Source: Gammaproteobacteria bacterium (GTDB taxonomy: Bacteria; Pseudomonadota; Gammaproteobacteria; Steroidobacterales; GCA-2729495). From it: a stretch of 63,138 nt of DNA. This document shows, one piece after another, positions 1 through 11,508 of the stretch. The stretch's first letter is position 1. Every line of letters starts with the position of its first letter. Both the position numbers and the translations under genes were made by a program. The DNA lies in NCBI GenBank assembly GCA_029245525.1, contig JAQWPD010000022.1, positions 1-63,138 of the forward strand, in the 5' to 3' direction. The notes under the pieces were generated by a model, which searched no databases, was not told the origin of the DNA, and saw only the letters and a program-made list of their open reading frames with translations.

Positions 1-810
1 AAGGACCCTTATCTGGTTTATGCGAAGGTTGCCGGGGTATTGCATCCGCCGGTGTCTTTAAAAACGGGTATTCACCTTACGGCCTGTGTTGCAGAGAATG
101 CTATCGTGCCAGTCAGTTGTGAGATCGCCGCGGGCGTTGTCATTGATGCCGGTGTGGTGCTGGGAGAGCGCGTCTACGTGGGACCTAATTGTTATCTGGG
201 TGTCGGTGCAGAGCTGGGTGACGATACCCGCCTCATGGCTAATGTTACCTTGTATCACGGCGCTCATGTCGGCGCACGCTGCCTGATTCATTCTGCCACT
301 GTGATTGGCTCTGATGGTTTTGGTAACGCCCGAAATGGTGACGGCAGTTGGACTAAAGTGCCCCAGGTGGGTTCTGTGCAGATCGGCGATGATGTTGAGC
401 TGGGCTCCGGCTGCACTATCGACCGCGGGGCAATTAGCGACACGGTTATTGCTAATGGCGCACGGCTTGATAATCAGGTGCATGTGGCGCACAACGTTCA
501 AATCGGTCAGCACACGGCGATTGCAGGTCAGGTCGGGTTCTCGGGCAGTACTAAAGTTGGTGCGCGCTGTCAGTTCGGTGGGCAGGTCGCTATCTCAGGA
601 CATCTGGACATTTGTGATGACGTGGGGCTAATGGGCCGTGCAACCGTGACCAATAACATCACTAAGCCGGGTATTTACTCCAGCGGTATTTTGCCATTGG
701 AGACATCGGTTCTGCACAATAAAAATGCTGTGCGCTTCGGCCAACTTGATAAAATGGCACGAACGCTGAAAAAGCTTGAGAAAAAAGTATTTGGCAGTTC
801 CGGTTCATAA
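1..810 (+). CDS. lpxD: UDP-3-O-(3-hydroxyacyl)glucosamine N-acyltransferase LpxD (5' truncated by window edge)
   Basis: LpxD adds the second 3-hydroxyacyl chain, from acyl-ACP, to the 2-amino group of UDP-3-O-acyl-glucosamine in cytoplasmic lipid A synthesis. The frame is open from base 1, so the start lies outside the window and roughly the first 70-80 residues of a usual ~340-residue protein are missing. The visible part is a left-handed beta-helix of hexapeptide repeats (pattern I/V-G-x-x-x-x), with the conserved VHVAHNVQIG stretch around bases 475-510 that holds the catalytic histidine, and a helical Lys-rich C-terminus. It is followed by lpxA and lpxB on the same strand. The fabZ gene that normally sits between lpxD and lpxA is absent. 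Identification is firm. Confidence 0.95.
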   Translation, partial: KDPYLVYAKVAGVLHPPVSLKTGIHLTACVAENAIVPVSCEIAAGVVIDAGVVLGERVYVGPNCYLGVGAELGDDTRLMANVTLYHGAHVGARCLIHSATVIGSDGFGNARNGDGSWTKVPQVGSVQIGDDVELGSGCTIDRGAISDTVIANGARLDNQVHVAHNVQIGQHTAIAGQVGFSGSTKVGARCQFGGQVAISGHLDICDDVGLMGRATVTNNITKPGIYSSGILPLETSVLHNKNAVRFGQLDKMARTLKKLEKKVFGSSGS

Positions 811-906
811 AATGCAGAAGCTGAAAGCTTCGGTTAAAGATCATTTTTCAGTATTTTGTGGCTTGCAGGCTGCGGAAAGTGCGTTCAATATTATTTAGGG
901 ATCCTG

Positions 907-1677
907 ATGATTCATTCAACCGCCATAGTGTCTCCCAAGGCTAATATCGCTGCAAATGTGGAGATTGGCCCTTACAGCATTATCGGTGACGATGTGCAGA
1001 TTGGCCGTAATACCACCATCGCGTCGCACGTGGTTATTAACGGCCCCACCACCATCGGTGAGAACAACCGTATTTTTCAGTTTGCGTCCTTGGGTGATGA
1101 GCCGCAGGATAAAAAATACGCTGGTGAGTCCACTCGTTTGGAAATAGGTAACGGCAATACTATCCGTGAATATGTCACCATGAGTCGTGGCACAGCTCAG
1201 GATGATGGTATTACGCGTTTAGGCGACAACAATTGGTTAATGGCTTATGTGCATATTGCGCATGATTGCAAAGTGGGTAATGAAACTGTTTTTGCTAACT
1301 GTGCGAGTTTGGCGGGCCATGTTACTGTCGAAGATTACGTTATTTTTGGAGGTATGTCGGGTGCGCATCAGTTCACACGTATTGGCGCATATAGTTTTAT
1401 CGGCAACAATGCCGGAGTCACCCGCGATGTTCCTCCGTACTTCCTGGTCTTCGGTCAGCCTGCTGTTCCCAAGGGTATTAATTCCGAGGGTTTGAAGCGT
1501 CGTGGCTTTACCGCAGAGCAGATTCGTTCTGTTAAGCAGGCTTTCCGTATGCTGTACCGTTCAGACCTGCGTTTGGAAGAGGCGCAGGAGCAGATTAAGG
1601 CGCTGGCCGCCACGAGCCCTGAGCTCGAATGCATGGATACATTCTTGGCCCAATCCACCCGCGGCATCGTGCGGTAA
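907..1677 (+). CDS. lpxA: Acyl-ACP--UDP-N-acetylglucosamine O-acyltransferase LpxA
   Basis: LpxA starts lipid A synthesis by transferring a 3-hydroxyacyl chain from ACP to the 3-OH of UDP-GlcNAc. The 256-residue protein has the expected length, an N-terminal hexapeptide-repeat beta-helix beginning MIHSTAIVSPKA, the catalytic-histidine region VHIAHDCKVG, the GGMSGAHQFTRIG segment, and a C-terminal helical domain. The ATG at 907 is preferred over an upstream in-frame ATG at 856 because it gives the family N-terminus and has AGGGA just upstream at 897-901. It lies 96 bases after lpxD and 9 bases before lpxB, so the three are probably cotranscribed. Confidence 0.96.
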   Translation: MIHSTAIVSPKANIAANVEIGPYSIIGDDVQIGRNTTIASHVVINGPTTIGENNRIFQFASLGDEPQDKKYAGESTRLEIGNGNTIREYVTMSRGTAQDDGITRLGDNNWLMAYVHIAHDCKVGNETVFANCASLAGHVTVEDYVIFGGMSGAHQFTRIGAYSFIGNNAGVTRDVPPYFLVFGQPAVPKGINSEGLKRRGFTAEQIRSVKQAFRMLYRSDLRLEEAQEQIKALAATSPELECMDTFLAQSTRGIVR

Positions 1678-1686
1678 AGACTCGGC

Positions 1687-2844
1687 GTGCCGCGCATAGT
1701 TATTATTGCCGGCGAGGCTTCAGGCGACCAACTAGGCGCTGGGCTTATCGCTGCTGCGAAAGCCATTGATCCCGATATTGTGTTTGAAGGTGTTGGTGGC
1801 CCTGAAATGGAAGCTGCTGGGTTTAGCGCATGGTTTTCTTATGAGCGGCTGGCTGTTTTCGGTTTGTTTGAGGTGCTCAAGCACCTGCCGGATCTGCTCA
1901 ATGCCGGCAAGGATGTTAAGCAACGTATTCTGAAAAACCCGCCTGACCTCGTCATTGGTATTGATGCCCCTGATTTTAATTTGCGCGTGGAGAAAACCGT
2001 AAAAGCCGCAGGTATTCCGGTAATGCATTATGTGTGCCCATCAATTTGGGCATGGCGTGAGAGCCGGGTCAAACATATCAGTGCCGCTGCTGATCACGTG
2101 TTGTGCTTGCTGCCGTTTGAACCCGACTTTTTGCAGCAGCATAAAATCTCTGGTGAGTTTGTCGGTCACCCGCTGGCCGACGAGATTATTGAGCCACTGT
2201 CATTGGCTAGCGGCAGGTCCGTTTTGGGGCTGGATGCACAACGCCGCGTCGCCATATTGCCGGGCAGTCGCATGAGCGAAGTGCAGCGTCTTGGCCCTGT
2301 CTTTGCCGAAACAGCGGCATGGCTTGTCGAGCGCATTCCCGATATTCGTTTTGTAGCACCATTTGCGAATCAGAAAACCCGTGAGGCATTTAAGAGTTTG
2401 TGGCAATCGGCAGGGGTGAATGCGCCATTGGACTGTGTCGACGGCCATGCGCGAGAGGCAATGGCAGCTGCCGATGTGGTGTTGCTGGCTTCCGGTACTG
2501 CAACCTTGGAGGCGATGTTGGTCGGCAGACCTATGGTGGTCGCGTACAGGCTATCTCCGGTCAGTTATTGGCTGGCACGCCTGTTTAAGCTCATTAAGCT
2601 GAAGTATTTCTCCTTGCCTAATCTGCTGGCCGGTGAGGCTATTGTTCCGGAAATGATTCAGCATGATGCTGTGGTGGACAAATTGGGCCCCGCGGTGCTG
2701 GCTTATTATCAGTCTGCCGATGGCAACAAAGCGCTGCTGCAGCGCTTTGAGGAATTGCAGGGCGTGTTGCGGCAAAATGCCAGTCAGAAATCAGCGAAGG
2801 CCGCAATTCGGATGGTCGCCGAAGGACTTGCCCGTAAGGGCTGA
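1687..2844 (+). CDS. lpxB: Lipid-A-disaccharide synthase LpxB
   Basis: LpxB is a peripheral inner-membrane glycosyltransferase (GT19) that joins UDP-2,3-diacylglucosamine and lipid X to form the tetraacyl disaccharide. The 385-residue product starts at a GTG with MPRIVIIAGEASGDQLGA, the family's N-terminal GEASGD motif. It continues with YVCPSIWAWR, the ILPGSRMSEV segment, and the UDP-site region ASGTATLEAMLVGRPMVVAYR. The length is normal. Translation begins 9 bases after lpxA, which supports an operon. A 172-base gap without a clear gene separates it from rnhB. Confidence 0.96.
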   Translation: MPRIVIIAGEASGDQLGAGLIAAAKAIDPDIVFEGVGGPEMEAAGFSAWFSYERLAVFGLFEVLKHLPDLLNAGKDVKQRILKNPPDLVIGIDAPDFNLRVEKTVKAAGIPVMHYVCPSIWAWRESRVKHISAAADHVLCLLPFEPDFLQQHKISGEFVGHPLADEIIEPLSLASGRSVLGLDAQRRVAILPGSRMSEVQRLGPVFAETAAWLVERIPDIRFVAPFANQKTREAFKSLWQSAGVNAPLDCVDGHAREAMAAADVVLLASGTATLEAMLVGRPMVVAYRLSPVSYWLARLFKLIKLKYFSLPNLLAGEAIVPEMIQHDAVVDKLGPAVLAYYQSADGNKALLQRFEELQGVLRQNASQKSAKAAIRMVAEGLARKG

Positions 2845-3016
2845 GCTTCGTATAACCTCAACGGTTAATTCAGGCTGAAATAGGGTGGGTACAATCAGTC
2901 TAAAAAATAAGCAGGCTGAAAGAGCCTCGCAACAGACACTGAGCCGTCGGTAATCACTGGCGGTCGGCATCCGGAATCAAAAAGCCGGGGGCAGCGCTCT
3001 GGAAGAGCTCGAAACG

Positions 3017-3628
3017 ATGTTTAAGGGGAGTGTATTGACGGTACTAGCGGGTGTGGACGAAGCCGGTCGCGGACCATTGGTCGGTTCAGTCGTGGCCGCT
3101 GCTGTGGTGCTTGAGGTTGGTCAGGAGATTCCCGGCGTCCGCGATTCCAAACAGCTTTCCGAGAGTGCTCGCGAAACGGCCTTTGACTTGATTCGTGAAG
3201 TGGCACTGGATTACGCCATTGCTGAGGCCTCCCGAGAAGAAATTGACGAACTGAATATTCTTCAGGCCACTATGCTGGCAATGCGCCGGGCTGTGCTAAT
3301 GCTCAAAGTGGTTCCTGAGCAGATTTTGATTGATGGCAATCGTTGCCCCGACTTGGGCCATTACAACCGTATTGCCAAGCCGCTGATCGGTGGCGACCGC
3401 TTGTGCACAGCGATTAGTGCCGCCTCTATTCTCGCCAAGGTGACCCGTGACCGGCAAATGCGGGTTCTAGATGCCCGCTACCCTGAGTACGGTTTTGCGC
3501 GCCATAAGGGCTATCCTACAGCGCTTCACCGTGAGATTCTTGAGCAGCATGGGCCGTGCCCGGAGCATCGGCGCAGTTTTAAGCCGGTGAAAGCCGCCGC
3601 GGCTCTGCGTGATAGCGGGCGCTGTTGA
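3017..3628 (+). CDS. rnhB: Ribonuclease HII
   Basis: RNase HII cuts RNA in RNA/DNA hybrids and removes single ribonucleotides misincorporated in DNA. The 203-residue protein has the GVDEAGRG motif near residue 12 with the first Asp-Glu pair of the metal site, the DSKQLSE segment, IDGNRCP with a further acidic residue, and SILAKVTRDRQM. The ATG at 3017 gives a slightly long N-terminus; a start a few codons inside is possible. Its stop codon overlaps the dnaE ATG by one base (TGATG), so the two are translationally coupled. The lpxB-rnhB-dnaE order matches many gammaproteobacteria. Confidence 0.95.
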   Translation: MFKGSVLTVLAGVDEAGRGPLVGSVVAAAVVLEVGQEIPGVRDSKQLSESARETAFDLIREVALDYAIAEASREEIDELNILQATMLAMRRAVLMLKVVPEQILIDGNRCPDLGHYNRIAKPLIGGDRLCTAISAASILAKVTRDRQMRVLDARYPEYGFARHKGYPTALHREILEQHGPCPEHRRSFKPVKAAAALRDSGRC

Positions 3629-6600
3629 TGAGGCCGGGGTTTATTCATCTGAGGGTGCATTCTGAGTTCTCTATTGAAGACAGTGTCGTCCGCCTGCCCG
3701 GTTTGGTCGACGCAGTTAGCGCGGCAGCTATGCCCGCGGTGGCATTAACCGATGCCAACAACATGTTCGGGCTGGTCAAGTACTACCGAGAGTGTCTGCA
3801 GCAAGGGGTAAAACCGATTGCCGGTTGCGATCTGTTGCTTCGAATGCCGGGTGAAGCGGGCAGGGGCCTGCCTTTGCCGCTGCTTTGCAGCAGCGACGAG
3901 GGTTATCAGAACCTTACTCGCCTTATTACCCGGGCTTATTTAGAGGGGCGCAATGACCACGGGGTTGGTATTGAGCTGGATTGGCTAACCGCTGAGTCGA
4001 CAGCCGGTTTGATTGCGTTATCCGGGGGGCAGTTTGGGGCGCTAGGTGTCGCGCTTCAAGCAAACAATAAATCTAATATTAATGATTTAATACATAAATT
4101 TAAAGATGTTTTTGAAGGTAGATTCTATATAGAAATTCAGCGTCTAGGGCGACCGAAAGAAAATCACTATGTGCGGTCTGCCGTAAGGCTAGCGGCGGCT
4201 GCGAGCCTGCCTGTGGTGGCCACGAATGATGTCCGCTTTCTGACTGCCGCTGATTTTGATGCCCATGAGGCACGAACCTGTATTCACCAGAGCATGGCGC
4301 TGGATGACAACCGTCGCGATAAAATCTATACCGCCGAGCAGTACCTGCGCAGCCCTGAAGAAATGGCGGAGTTGTTCCGTGATCTGCCCGAAGCGCTCGA
4401 AAATACCGTGCATATTGCCAAGCGCTGCAACCTCACGCTGGAGTTGGGCGAAAATTATCTGCCAAACTACGACATCAGCGATGGCCGCAGTCCAGCGGAT
4501 TACCTTGCCGATGAGTCCCGTCGCTTGTTGGCGCTGAAGCTGATTGAACTGGCGGGTACTCCGGCGCACACGCCGCGTCCGGCGGGGGATTATGAAAATC
4601 GTTTAGAAGTTGAGCTGAAAGTGATCCGGGATATGGGCTTTCCGGGCTACTTCCTTATTGTGGCCGACTTTATTCGCTGGGCACGGGAGAATGATGTGCC
4701 AGTGGGGCCTGGTCGCGGTTCCGGTGCCGGCTCGCTAGTGGCTTTTGTTCTTGGCATTACTGATATCGACCCGCTGGAGTACGCGCTGTTGTTTGAGCGT
4801 TTTCTGAACCCCGAGCGTGTCTCCATGCCCGATTTCGACATCGACTTTTGTATGGACGGGCGCGACCGCGTTATTGATTATGTCGCACGCCGCTATGGGC
4901 GTGAAAAGGTTTCCCAGATTATTACCTACGGCACTATGGCTGCGAAGGCAGTGGTGCGTGATGCAGCCCGTGTGCTTGGGCTGCCGTACATGGTGGGCGA
5001 CCGCATCGCCAAGATGATTCCGCCAGATGTCGGTATGACGTTGGCCAAAGCCTTCGATGTGGAGGCCGACTTGGGTGAGCTTTACCGCAGCGATGATGAG
5101 GCTCGCGCGGTGCTCGATCTGGCGAGGCAGCTCGAAGGCCTGAAGCGCAATGCCGGTACCCATGCAGGTGGTGTGGTTATTGCGCCCTCTGAACTGACTG
5201 ATTTTGTGCCCTTATACACCACCGATGCCGATGCCGCACCGGTGACCCAGTTCGACAAGGACGATGTAGAGGCTGCAGGCCTGGTGAAGTTCGACTTCCT
5301 TGGCTTGCGCACTCTTACGATTATCGATTCGGCAGTGAAAACAGTGAATCGGCAGCGGGATGCCGTGGGGGACTCGCGGCTCGATATTCGGCTCTTGCCC
5401 CTGGATGACAGCAAAGCCTTTGCTTTGCTCAAGTCCGCCCGCACTTCGGCGGTGTTTCAACTCGAATCCCGTGGTATGCAAGACTTGATAAAACGCCTTC
5501 AACCCGATGAATTTACAGATATTATTGCCCTAGTCGCGTTATTTCGACCCGGCCCGTTGGAATCGGGGATGGTGGATGACTTTATTCAGCGCAAGCACAG
5601 CAAATCCGGTCAGCCGATTGATTATATGCACCCCGATTTACAGCCGGTGCTTGAGGACACCTATGGCGTCATTGTGTATCAGGAGCAGGTGATGCAGATC
5701 GCCCAGAAGCTGGCCGGTTACACGCTGGGTGGCGCCGATATGCTGCGTCGGGCGATGGGCAAGAAAAAGCCCGAAGAAATGGCCAAGCAGCGTGAGATAT
5801 TCATGGCCGGTGCTGCCAAAAACAACGTTGACCCAGGAAAGGCAAAGCAGATTTTCGACCTTATGGAGAAGTTCGCGGCCTACGGCTTCAATAAGTCTCA
5901 CTCGGCAGCCTACGCCTTGCTTGCGTATCAGACAGCTTGGCTGAAGGCGCATTATCCAGCGGCTTTTATGGCGGCGGTGTTGTCGGCGGACCTGGACAAC
6001 ACCGATAAGCTCGAATTCATGCAGCGTGAGTGCAAATCCATTGGCCTGCGTTTGTTGGCGCCGGATATTAATCAGTCTGCGGCCAAGTTCAGTGTGCCGG
6101 GTGATTTACAGATCCGTTATGGATTAGGGGCGCTCAAGGGTTTGGGGAAGGCCGTGGCCGATACCATCGTTGAGCTGCGTGAGCAGGATGGTGAATTTAC
6201 CTCGCTTGATAACTTTTGCTCACGGGTAAATACCCAGAAAGTTAACAAGAGGGCGATGGAGGCGTTGGTCAGATCAGGTGCTCTGGATGCGTTTGGCCCG
6301 AATCGGCCCAGTATCCTTGCGGCTTTGCCAATGGCGCTTGATAAGGCGGAGCAGGTGTCGCGGGACAGAGCCGCGGGGCAGAACGATATGTTTGGCGATC
6401 TGGTTGACCCGGTTGTTGCTGGTGCGACCGCCATCCGTGAATTGCCGGAATGGGGCTTTAGTGAGTTGCTGCAGAGTGAGCGGCAGGCGCTGGGACTGTA
6501 TCTGAGCGGTCATCCGCTTGATCTGTATCGTTCCGATGTGCGCTATATCTGCAAAGACACCATCGGCGGCTTGCTCGGTCGTAAGCCTCCCGCCCCTGCT

Positions 6601-7146
6601 GAAGAGGGCGGTTACCGCCGGACAAAAGGCGAAGATGTCGAGGTGGTCGGCCTGCTCACTGACTTCCGTAAACGAGGCAACCGAGTCACCATGTTTCTTG
6701 ATGATGGGGTGCATCGGATCGAACTTCAGATGTTTAAAGATAGCTTTGACAACTTAAAACATCTAGTTGAAAACTATAAGGTTCGTGTTGTTAAAGGGCA
6801 GCTGCGTTGGGACGATTTCATTGATGGCTGGCGCATTGCTGTCAGCGATATGTCTGATATCGACCGGGTGGTTGAGAACCGCGCAACCCACCTGCTCATT
6901 AACTGGGATGCTACCGGGGGGCACCAGCTGAATGTCACTGAGCTTGAGACCCTGCTGCAGCCGCACCGGCCCGGTCGCTGCGCGGTAAGCATTAATTACA
7001 CACGGGTCGAGGGCTCGGCGCGGATTCATTTGGGCGACAACTGGTGTGTGCGGCCGACGCCCGAATTGCGTGACCGGCTGACAGCCGTATTCGGTTTAGA
7101 CGGCTTTTCGTTCTTCGGCGATGCGAATCGTCGTGCAGCGGCATAG
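3628..7146 (+). CDS. dnaE: DNA polymerase III alpha subunit
   Basis: This is the replicative polymerase subunit of Pol III (family C). The 1172-residue product has an N-terminal PHP domain starting MRPGFIHLRVHSEFS, and the palm with the catalytic acidic motif PDFDIDF (Asp near residues 402, 404 and 406). The third Asp lies in VKFDFLGLRTL near residue 556, spaced as in the E. coli enzyme. It continues with the GKKKPEEM and AYGFNKSHSAAYA segments, helix-hairpin-helix sequence, and a C-terminal OB-fold region. A TTG at 3625 is in frame, but the ATG at 3628, overlapping the rnhB stop, is the natural start. Length matches DnaE rather than DnaE2. Confidence 0.97.
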   Translation: MRPGFIHLRVHSEFSIEDSVVRLPGLVDAVSAAAMPAVALTDANNMFGLVKYYRECLQQGVKPIAGCDLLLRMPGEAGRGLPLPLLCSSDEGYQNLTRLITRAYLEGRNDHGVGIELDWLTAESTAGLIALSGGQFGALGVALQANNKSNINDLIHKFKDVFEGRFYIEIQRLGRPKENHYVRSAVRLAAAASLPVVATNDVRFLTAADFDAHEARTCIHQSMALDDNRRDKIYTAEQYLRSPEEMAELFRDLPEALENTVHIAKRCNLTLELGENYLPNYDISDGRSPADYLADESRRLLALKLIELAGTPAHTPRPAGDYENRLEVELKVIRDMGFPGYFLIVADFIRWARENDVPVGPGRGSGAGSLVAFVLGITDIDPLEYALLFERFLNPERVSMPDFDIDFCMDGRDRVIDYVARRYGREKVSQIITYGTMAAKAVVRDAARVLGLPYMVGDRIAKMIPPDVGMTLAKAFDVEADLGELYRSDDEARAVLDLARQLEGLKRNAGTHAGGVVIAPSELTDFVPLYTTDADAAPVTQFDKDDVEAAGLVKFDFLGLRTLTIIDSAVKTVNRQRDAVGDSRLDIRLLPLDDSKAFALLKSARTSAVFQLESRGMQDLIKRLQPDEFTDIIALVALFRPGPLESGMVDDFIQRKHSKSGQPIDYMHPDLQPVLEDTYGVIVYQEQVMQIAQKLAGYTLGGADMLRRAMGKKKPEEMAKQREIFMAGAAKNNVDPGKAKQIFDLMEKFAAYGFNKSHSAAYALLAYQTAWLKAHYPAAFMAAVLSADLDNTDKLEFMQRECKSIGLRLLAPDINQSAAKFSVPGDLQIRYGLGALKGLGKAVADTIVELREQDGEFTSLDNFCSRVNTQKVNKRAMEALVRSGALDAFGPNRPSILAALPMALDKAEQVSRDRAAGQNDMFGDLVDPVVAGATAIRELPEWGFSELLQSERQALGLYLSGHPLDLYRSDVRYICKDTIGGLLGRKPPAPAEEGGYRRTKGEDVEVVGLLTDFRKRGNRVTMFLDDGVHRIELQMFKDSFDNLKHLVENYKVRVVKGQLRWDDFIDGWRIAVSDMSDIDRVVENRATHLLINWDATGGHQLNVTELETLLQPHRPGRCAVSINYTRVEGSARIHLGDNWCVRPTPELRDRLTAVFGLDGFSFFGDANRRAAA

Positions 7147-7204
7147 CATTTCGCGTTGGCTGTGCGACAATAGCGGCTAACTTCAGCGGGAAACACGAAG
7201 CACC

Positions 7205-8164
7205 ATGGATCTCAATTTTCTGGATTTCGAGCAGCCGATTGCTGAGCTTGAAGCTAAAATCGAAGAGCTGCGTTACGTCGGCGACGATTCCGAACTTAAT
7301 ATTTCGGATGAAATTACCCGTTTGCAGGCGAAGAGCAAAACGCTGACTAAAAGCATTTTTTCGAAATTGAGCCCCTGGCAGGTGGCCCAGTTAGCACGGC
7401 ATCCGCAACGCCCCTACACGCTCGACTATATAGAGGCTATCTGTACCGACTTCCAGGAGCTGCACGGTGATCGCATGTACTCCGATGATCCGGCCATTGT
7501 TGGGGGTCTGGCGCGCATCGAGGATCGCCCGGTGATGATCATCGGGCATCAGAAAGGTCGTGACGTTAAGTCGCGCGTGCTGCGCAACTACGGTATGCCG
7601 AAGCCTGAGGGGTATCGCAAGGCGCTGCGCCTCATGAAGATGGCCGAAAAATTTAATTTGCCTATCGTCACCTTAATTGATACGCCCGGAGCTTATCCCG
7701 GTGTTGGTGCTGAGGAGCGCGGGCAGAGTGAAGCCATTGCACGTAATTTGTTGGTAATGTCGCGACTTGCTGTCCCCATCGTCTCGCTGGTAATCGGCGA
7801 GGGGGGATCGGGCGGTGCGTTGGCTATTGGCGTCGGTGATCGTTTACTCATGCTTCAGTACGGTGTTTACTCGGTTATCTCACCTGAGGGCTGCGCGAGT
7901 ATTTTGTGGAATAACGCCAGTAAGGCTGAGACTGCGGCTGAGGCGATGGGTATTACGGCCGAAAAGTTGCAGAAACTCGGTCTGGTCGATCAGGTGTTGC
8001 CGGAACCCTTGGGCGGCGCTCATCGCGACCCCGAAGGCATGGCCGACGTCATTAAGAATGCGCTCATTAGTCATATTGACGCCTTGTCACTGCAGAGTAA
8101 GGATCAGTTGCAGTCCGCCCGTGAAGCCCGTCTGGCTTCATTCGGTCGCTTCGAAGAGGTCTAG
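7205..8164 (+). CDS. accA: Acetyl-CoA carboxylase carboxyltransferase subunit alpha
   Basis: AccA forms, with AccD, the cytosolic carboxyltransferase that moves CO2 from carboxybiotin to acetyl-CoA to make malonyl-CoA for fatty acid synthesis. The 319-residue protein starts [16 protein letters not shown] and has the usual N-terminal coiled segment, the [17 protein letters not shown] motif, [20 protein letters not shown], and the oxyanion-type loop [17 protein letters not shown]. Length is typical. It lies 58 bases after dnaE and 51 bases before tilS on the same strand, the standard order in this group. Confidence 0.97.
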   Translation: MDLNFLDFEQPIAELEAKIEELRYVGDDSELNISDEITRLQAKSKTLTKSIFSKLSPWQVAQLARHPQRPYTLDYIEAICTDFQELHGDRMYSDDPAIVGGLARIEDRPVMIIGHQKGRDVKSRVLRNYGMPKPEGYRKALRLMKMAEKFNLPIVTLIDTPGAYPGVGAEERGQSEAIARNLLVMSRLAVPIVSLVIGEGGSGGALAIGVGDRLLMLQYGVYSVISPEGCASILWNNASKAETAAEAMGITAEKLQKLGLVDQVLPEPLGGAHRDPEGMADVIKNALISHIDALSLQSKDQLQSAREARLASFGRFEEV

Positions 8165-8215
8165 TCAGTTGGCCCGGAGCGTTTCTTCAGTGGCGCGCTG
8201 GCTTGAGTCTGGGCT

Positions 8216-9598
8216 TTGGCTGTCGCACTAGCAGAGTTGCAGCAACGCGTGCGGGACGGGCTTCCCGGTTCCGCTAATCCTTGTTTTTGTGTTGCGCTGA
8301 GCGGCGGGCTGGATTCGAGTGTGCTGCTGCATGCTCTCGCAGCGTTGCGCTCTCAGATTCCCGATATGAAACTGCGGGCGGTTCATGTTGATCACGGCTT
8401 GCAGGCCGCCAGCACTGATTGGGCACAGCATTGTCAGACGATGTGCAAAGACCTTAACGTAGAGCTCTCCGTGCTCTCGGTTGAGGTGACGGACACCAAG
8501 CTGTTTGGACCCGAGGCAGCGGCGCGCAATGCCCGCTATGCCGCGATGGCGCGGGTTTTGCTCCCCGGAGAAACGCTATTGTTGGCCCACCATCAAGATG
8601 ATCAGGCAGAGACCTATTGGCTGCAGCTGATGCGGGGTGGTGGCGTGCATGGTCTCTCGGGAATGCCGGTGACGGCAGCACTTGGCGCGGGGAAGGTGCT
8701 GAGACCCTTGCTGACGTCTCGTCGTGGTGACTTGCAGGCCTATGCGGAGGCCGCCGGCATTCAGTGGGTGGAGGATCCGACCAATGCAGATGCGGCATTT
8801 GATCGTAATTTTGTGCGTCATCAGCTGCTGCCAGTGGTAAAACAGCGTTGGCCGGAGGCGGTGCCAGCGATGGCCCGCAGTGCACGCTACGCGGCTGAAG
8901 CGGCTGAACTCACCGAAGCGCTCGCGGCTATTGATGCGACTGGAGTCTGGGATGATTGCAGCGCAGGCATTTCTGAATTATTGCGTTTGCCTGAGCTGCG
9001 CCAGCGAAATTTGCTGCGGCACTTAATTCGCCGCGCCGGCCTGCCTGTGCCCCCTGAAGCTCGTTTGCTGGAGATCTGGAACAGTCTATTGTTTGCTGCT
9101 GCCGATGCGCAGCCTCGGGTGCGCTGGCGGGGTGGGTTTGCAGCGCGTTATCGGGACCGATTGTTCCTATTGCCCTCGTCAGCTGACAGCAATCCCGGTG
9201 CAGCAGCGTTTGGGCTTGAGCGCAATGCCGCAGTAAGCGGTAAGTTGTGGCAGGCGGGTGAGGCCACGAGTCATGTGAGTTTTCGTGAGACTGAGGGGCA
9301 GGGCCTTGATCCGAGTTTATTGCAGTGGCCCTTGCAGCTTCGTTTCCGTCAGGGCGGTGAGCGGCTTCGTCCGCAAGGTGCAGCTCACAGTCGCAGTCTG
9401 AAGAACTTGATGCAGGAGCGCGGGGTGCTGCCTTGGCGGCGCAATGCGCTGCCGCTTTTTTACAGCGGCAACACGTTAGTGGCCGTTGGCGGTATGTGGT
9501 TGGCCAGTGAATATTGCGTTGCTGCCGGCGAACCCGGGCTGATGCCTGTCTGGGAATCCGCTTTTCAGTTATGCCATCCGACGCGTGAGAGCGGTTAA
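8216..9598 (+). CDS. tilS: tRNA(Ile)-lysidine synthase
   Basis: TilS uses ATP and lysine to convert C34 of the CAU-anticodon tRNA-Ile to lysidine, which switches its decoding from AUG to AUA. The 460-residue protein has the N-type PP-loop motif SGGLDSS near residue 30, VHVDHGLQ, the LLLAHHQDDQAET segment, and LRPLL followed by EDPTNAD and FDRNFVRHQLLPV. The C-terminal TilS domain includes LRFRQGGERLRPQG and LKNLMQERGVLPWRR. The start is a TTG at 8216 because an in-frame stop lies at 8204 and no ATG or GTG fits better; the start is the uncertain part. Confidence 0.94.
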   Translation: MAVALAELQQRVRDGLPGSANPCFCVALSGGLDSSVLLHALAALRSQIPDMKLRAVHVDHGLQAASTDWAQHCQTMCKDLNVELSVLSVEVTDTKLFGPEAAARNARYAAMARVLLPGETLLLAHHQDDQAETYWLQLMRGGGVHGLSGMPVTAALGAGKVLRPLLTSRRGDLQAYAEAAGIQWVEDPTNADAAFDRNFVRHQLLPVVKQRWPEAVPAMARSARYAAEAAELTEALAAIDATGVWDDCSAGISELLRLPELRQRNLLRHLIRRAGLPVPPEARLLEIWNSLLFAAADAQPRVRWRGGFAARYRDRLFLLPSSADSNPGAAAFGLERNAAVSGKLWQAGEATSHVSFRETEGQGLDPSLLQWPLQLRFRQGGERLRPQGAAHSRSLKNLMQERGVLPWRRNALPLFYSGNTLVAVGGMWLASEYCVAAGEPGLMPVWESAFQLCHPTRESG

Positions 9599-9762
9599 AT
9601 ACTTAGCTCTGACCGGCGTTTTTCATTGTGATGAACCCGGTGCTCTGTTATCTTTTAACCCCGAGTAGGGTTCTCCTCTGGAGTATGGATGCCGGGCTTA
9701 ACAGAATGCATAAAACCGCAGGTTTTAATGTAAAAGCCGCTTGAAGAAAAAACTCTAAGTTA

Positions 9763-9790
9763 TTGCATAGGTTGCAATTTTTTTTATAGA
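9763..9790 (+). promoter_or_regulatory. Weak sigma70-like promoter candidate for pyrG
   Basis: The 249-base gap between tilS and pyrG is the first sizeable spacer in the cluster and holds an A/T-rich stretch. TTGCAT (9763-9768) and TATAGA (9785-9790) are separated by 16 bases, a possible -35/-10 pair about 58 bases before the pyrG ATG. The -35 matches poorly. Position and A/T content make a promoter reasonable, but the hexamers alone do not prove it. Confidence 0.25.
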
Positions 9791-9796
9791 GCCTGA

Positions 9797-11503
<1,707 letters not shown>

Positions 11504-11508
11504 GTATT

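Noticed and set aside
812-898. 28-codon frame between lpxD and lpxA as a fabZ remnant
   Set aside because: It contains none of the FabZ motifs (such as the HFPxxPxxPG block) and is too short to judge.
4189-4569. Reverse-strand long frames inside dnaE
   Set aside because: These frames mirror a well-supported polymerase gene and have no family motif or ribosome binding site; they are shadows of the real coding strand.
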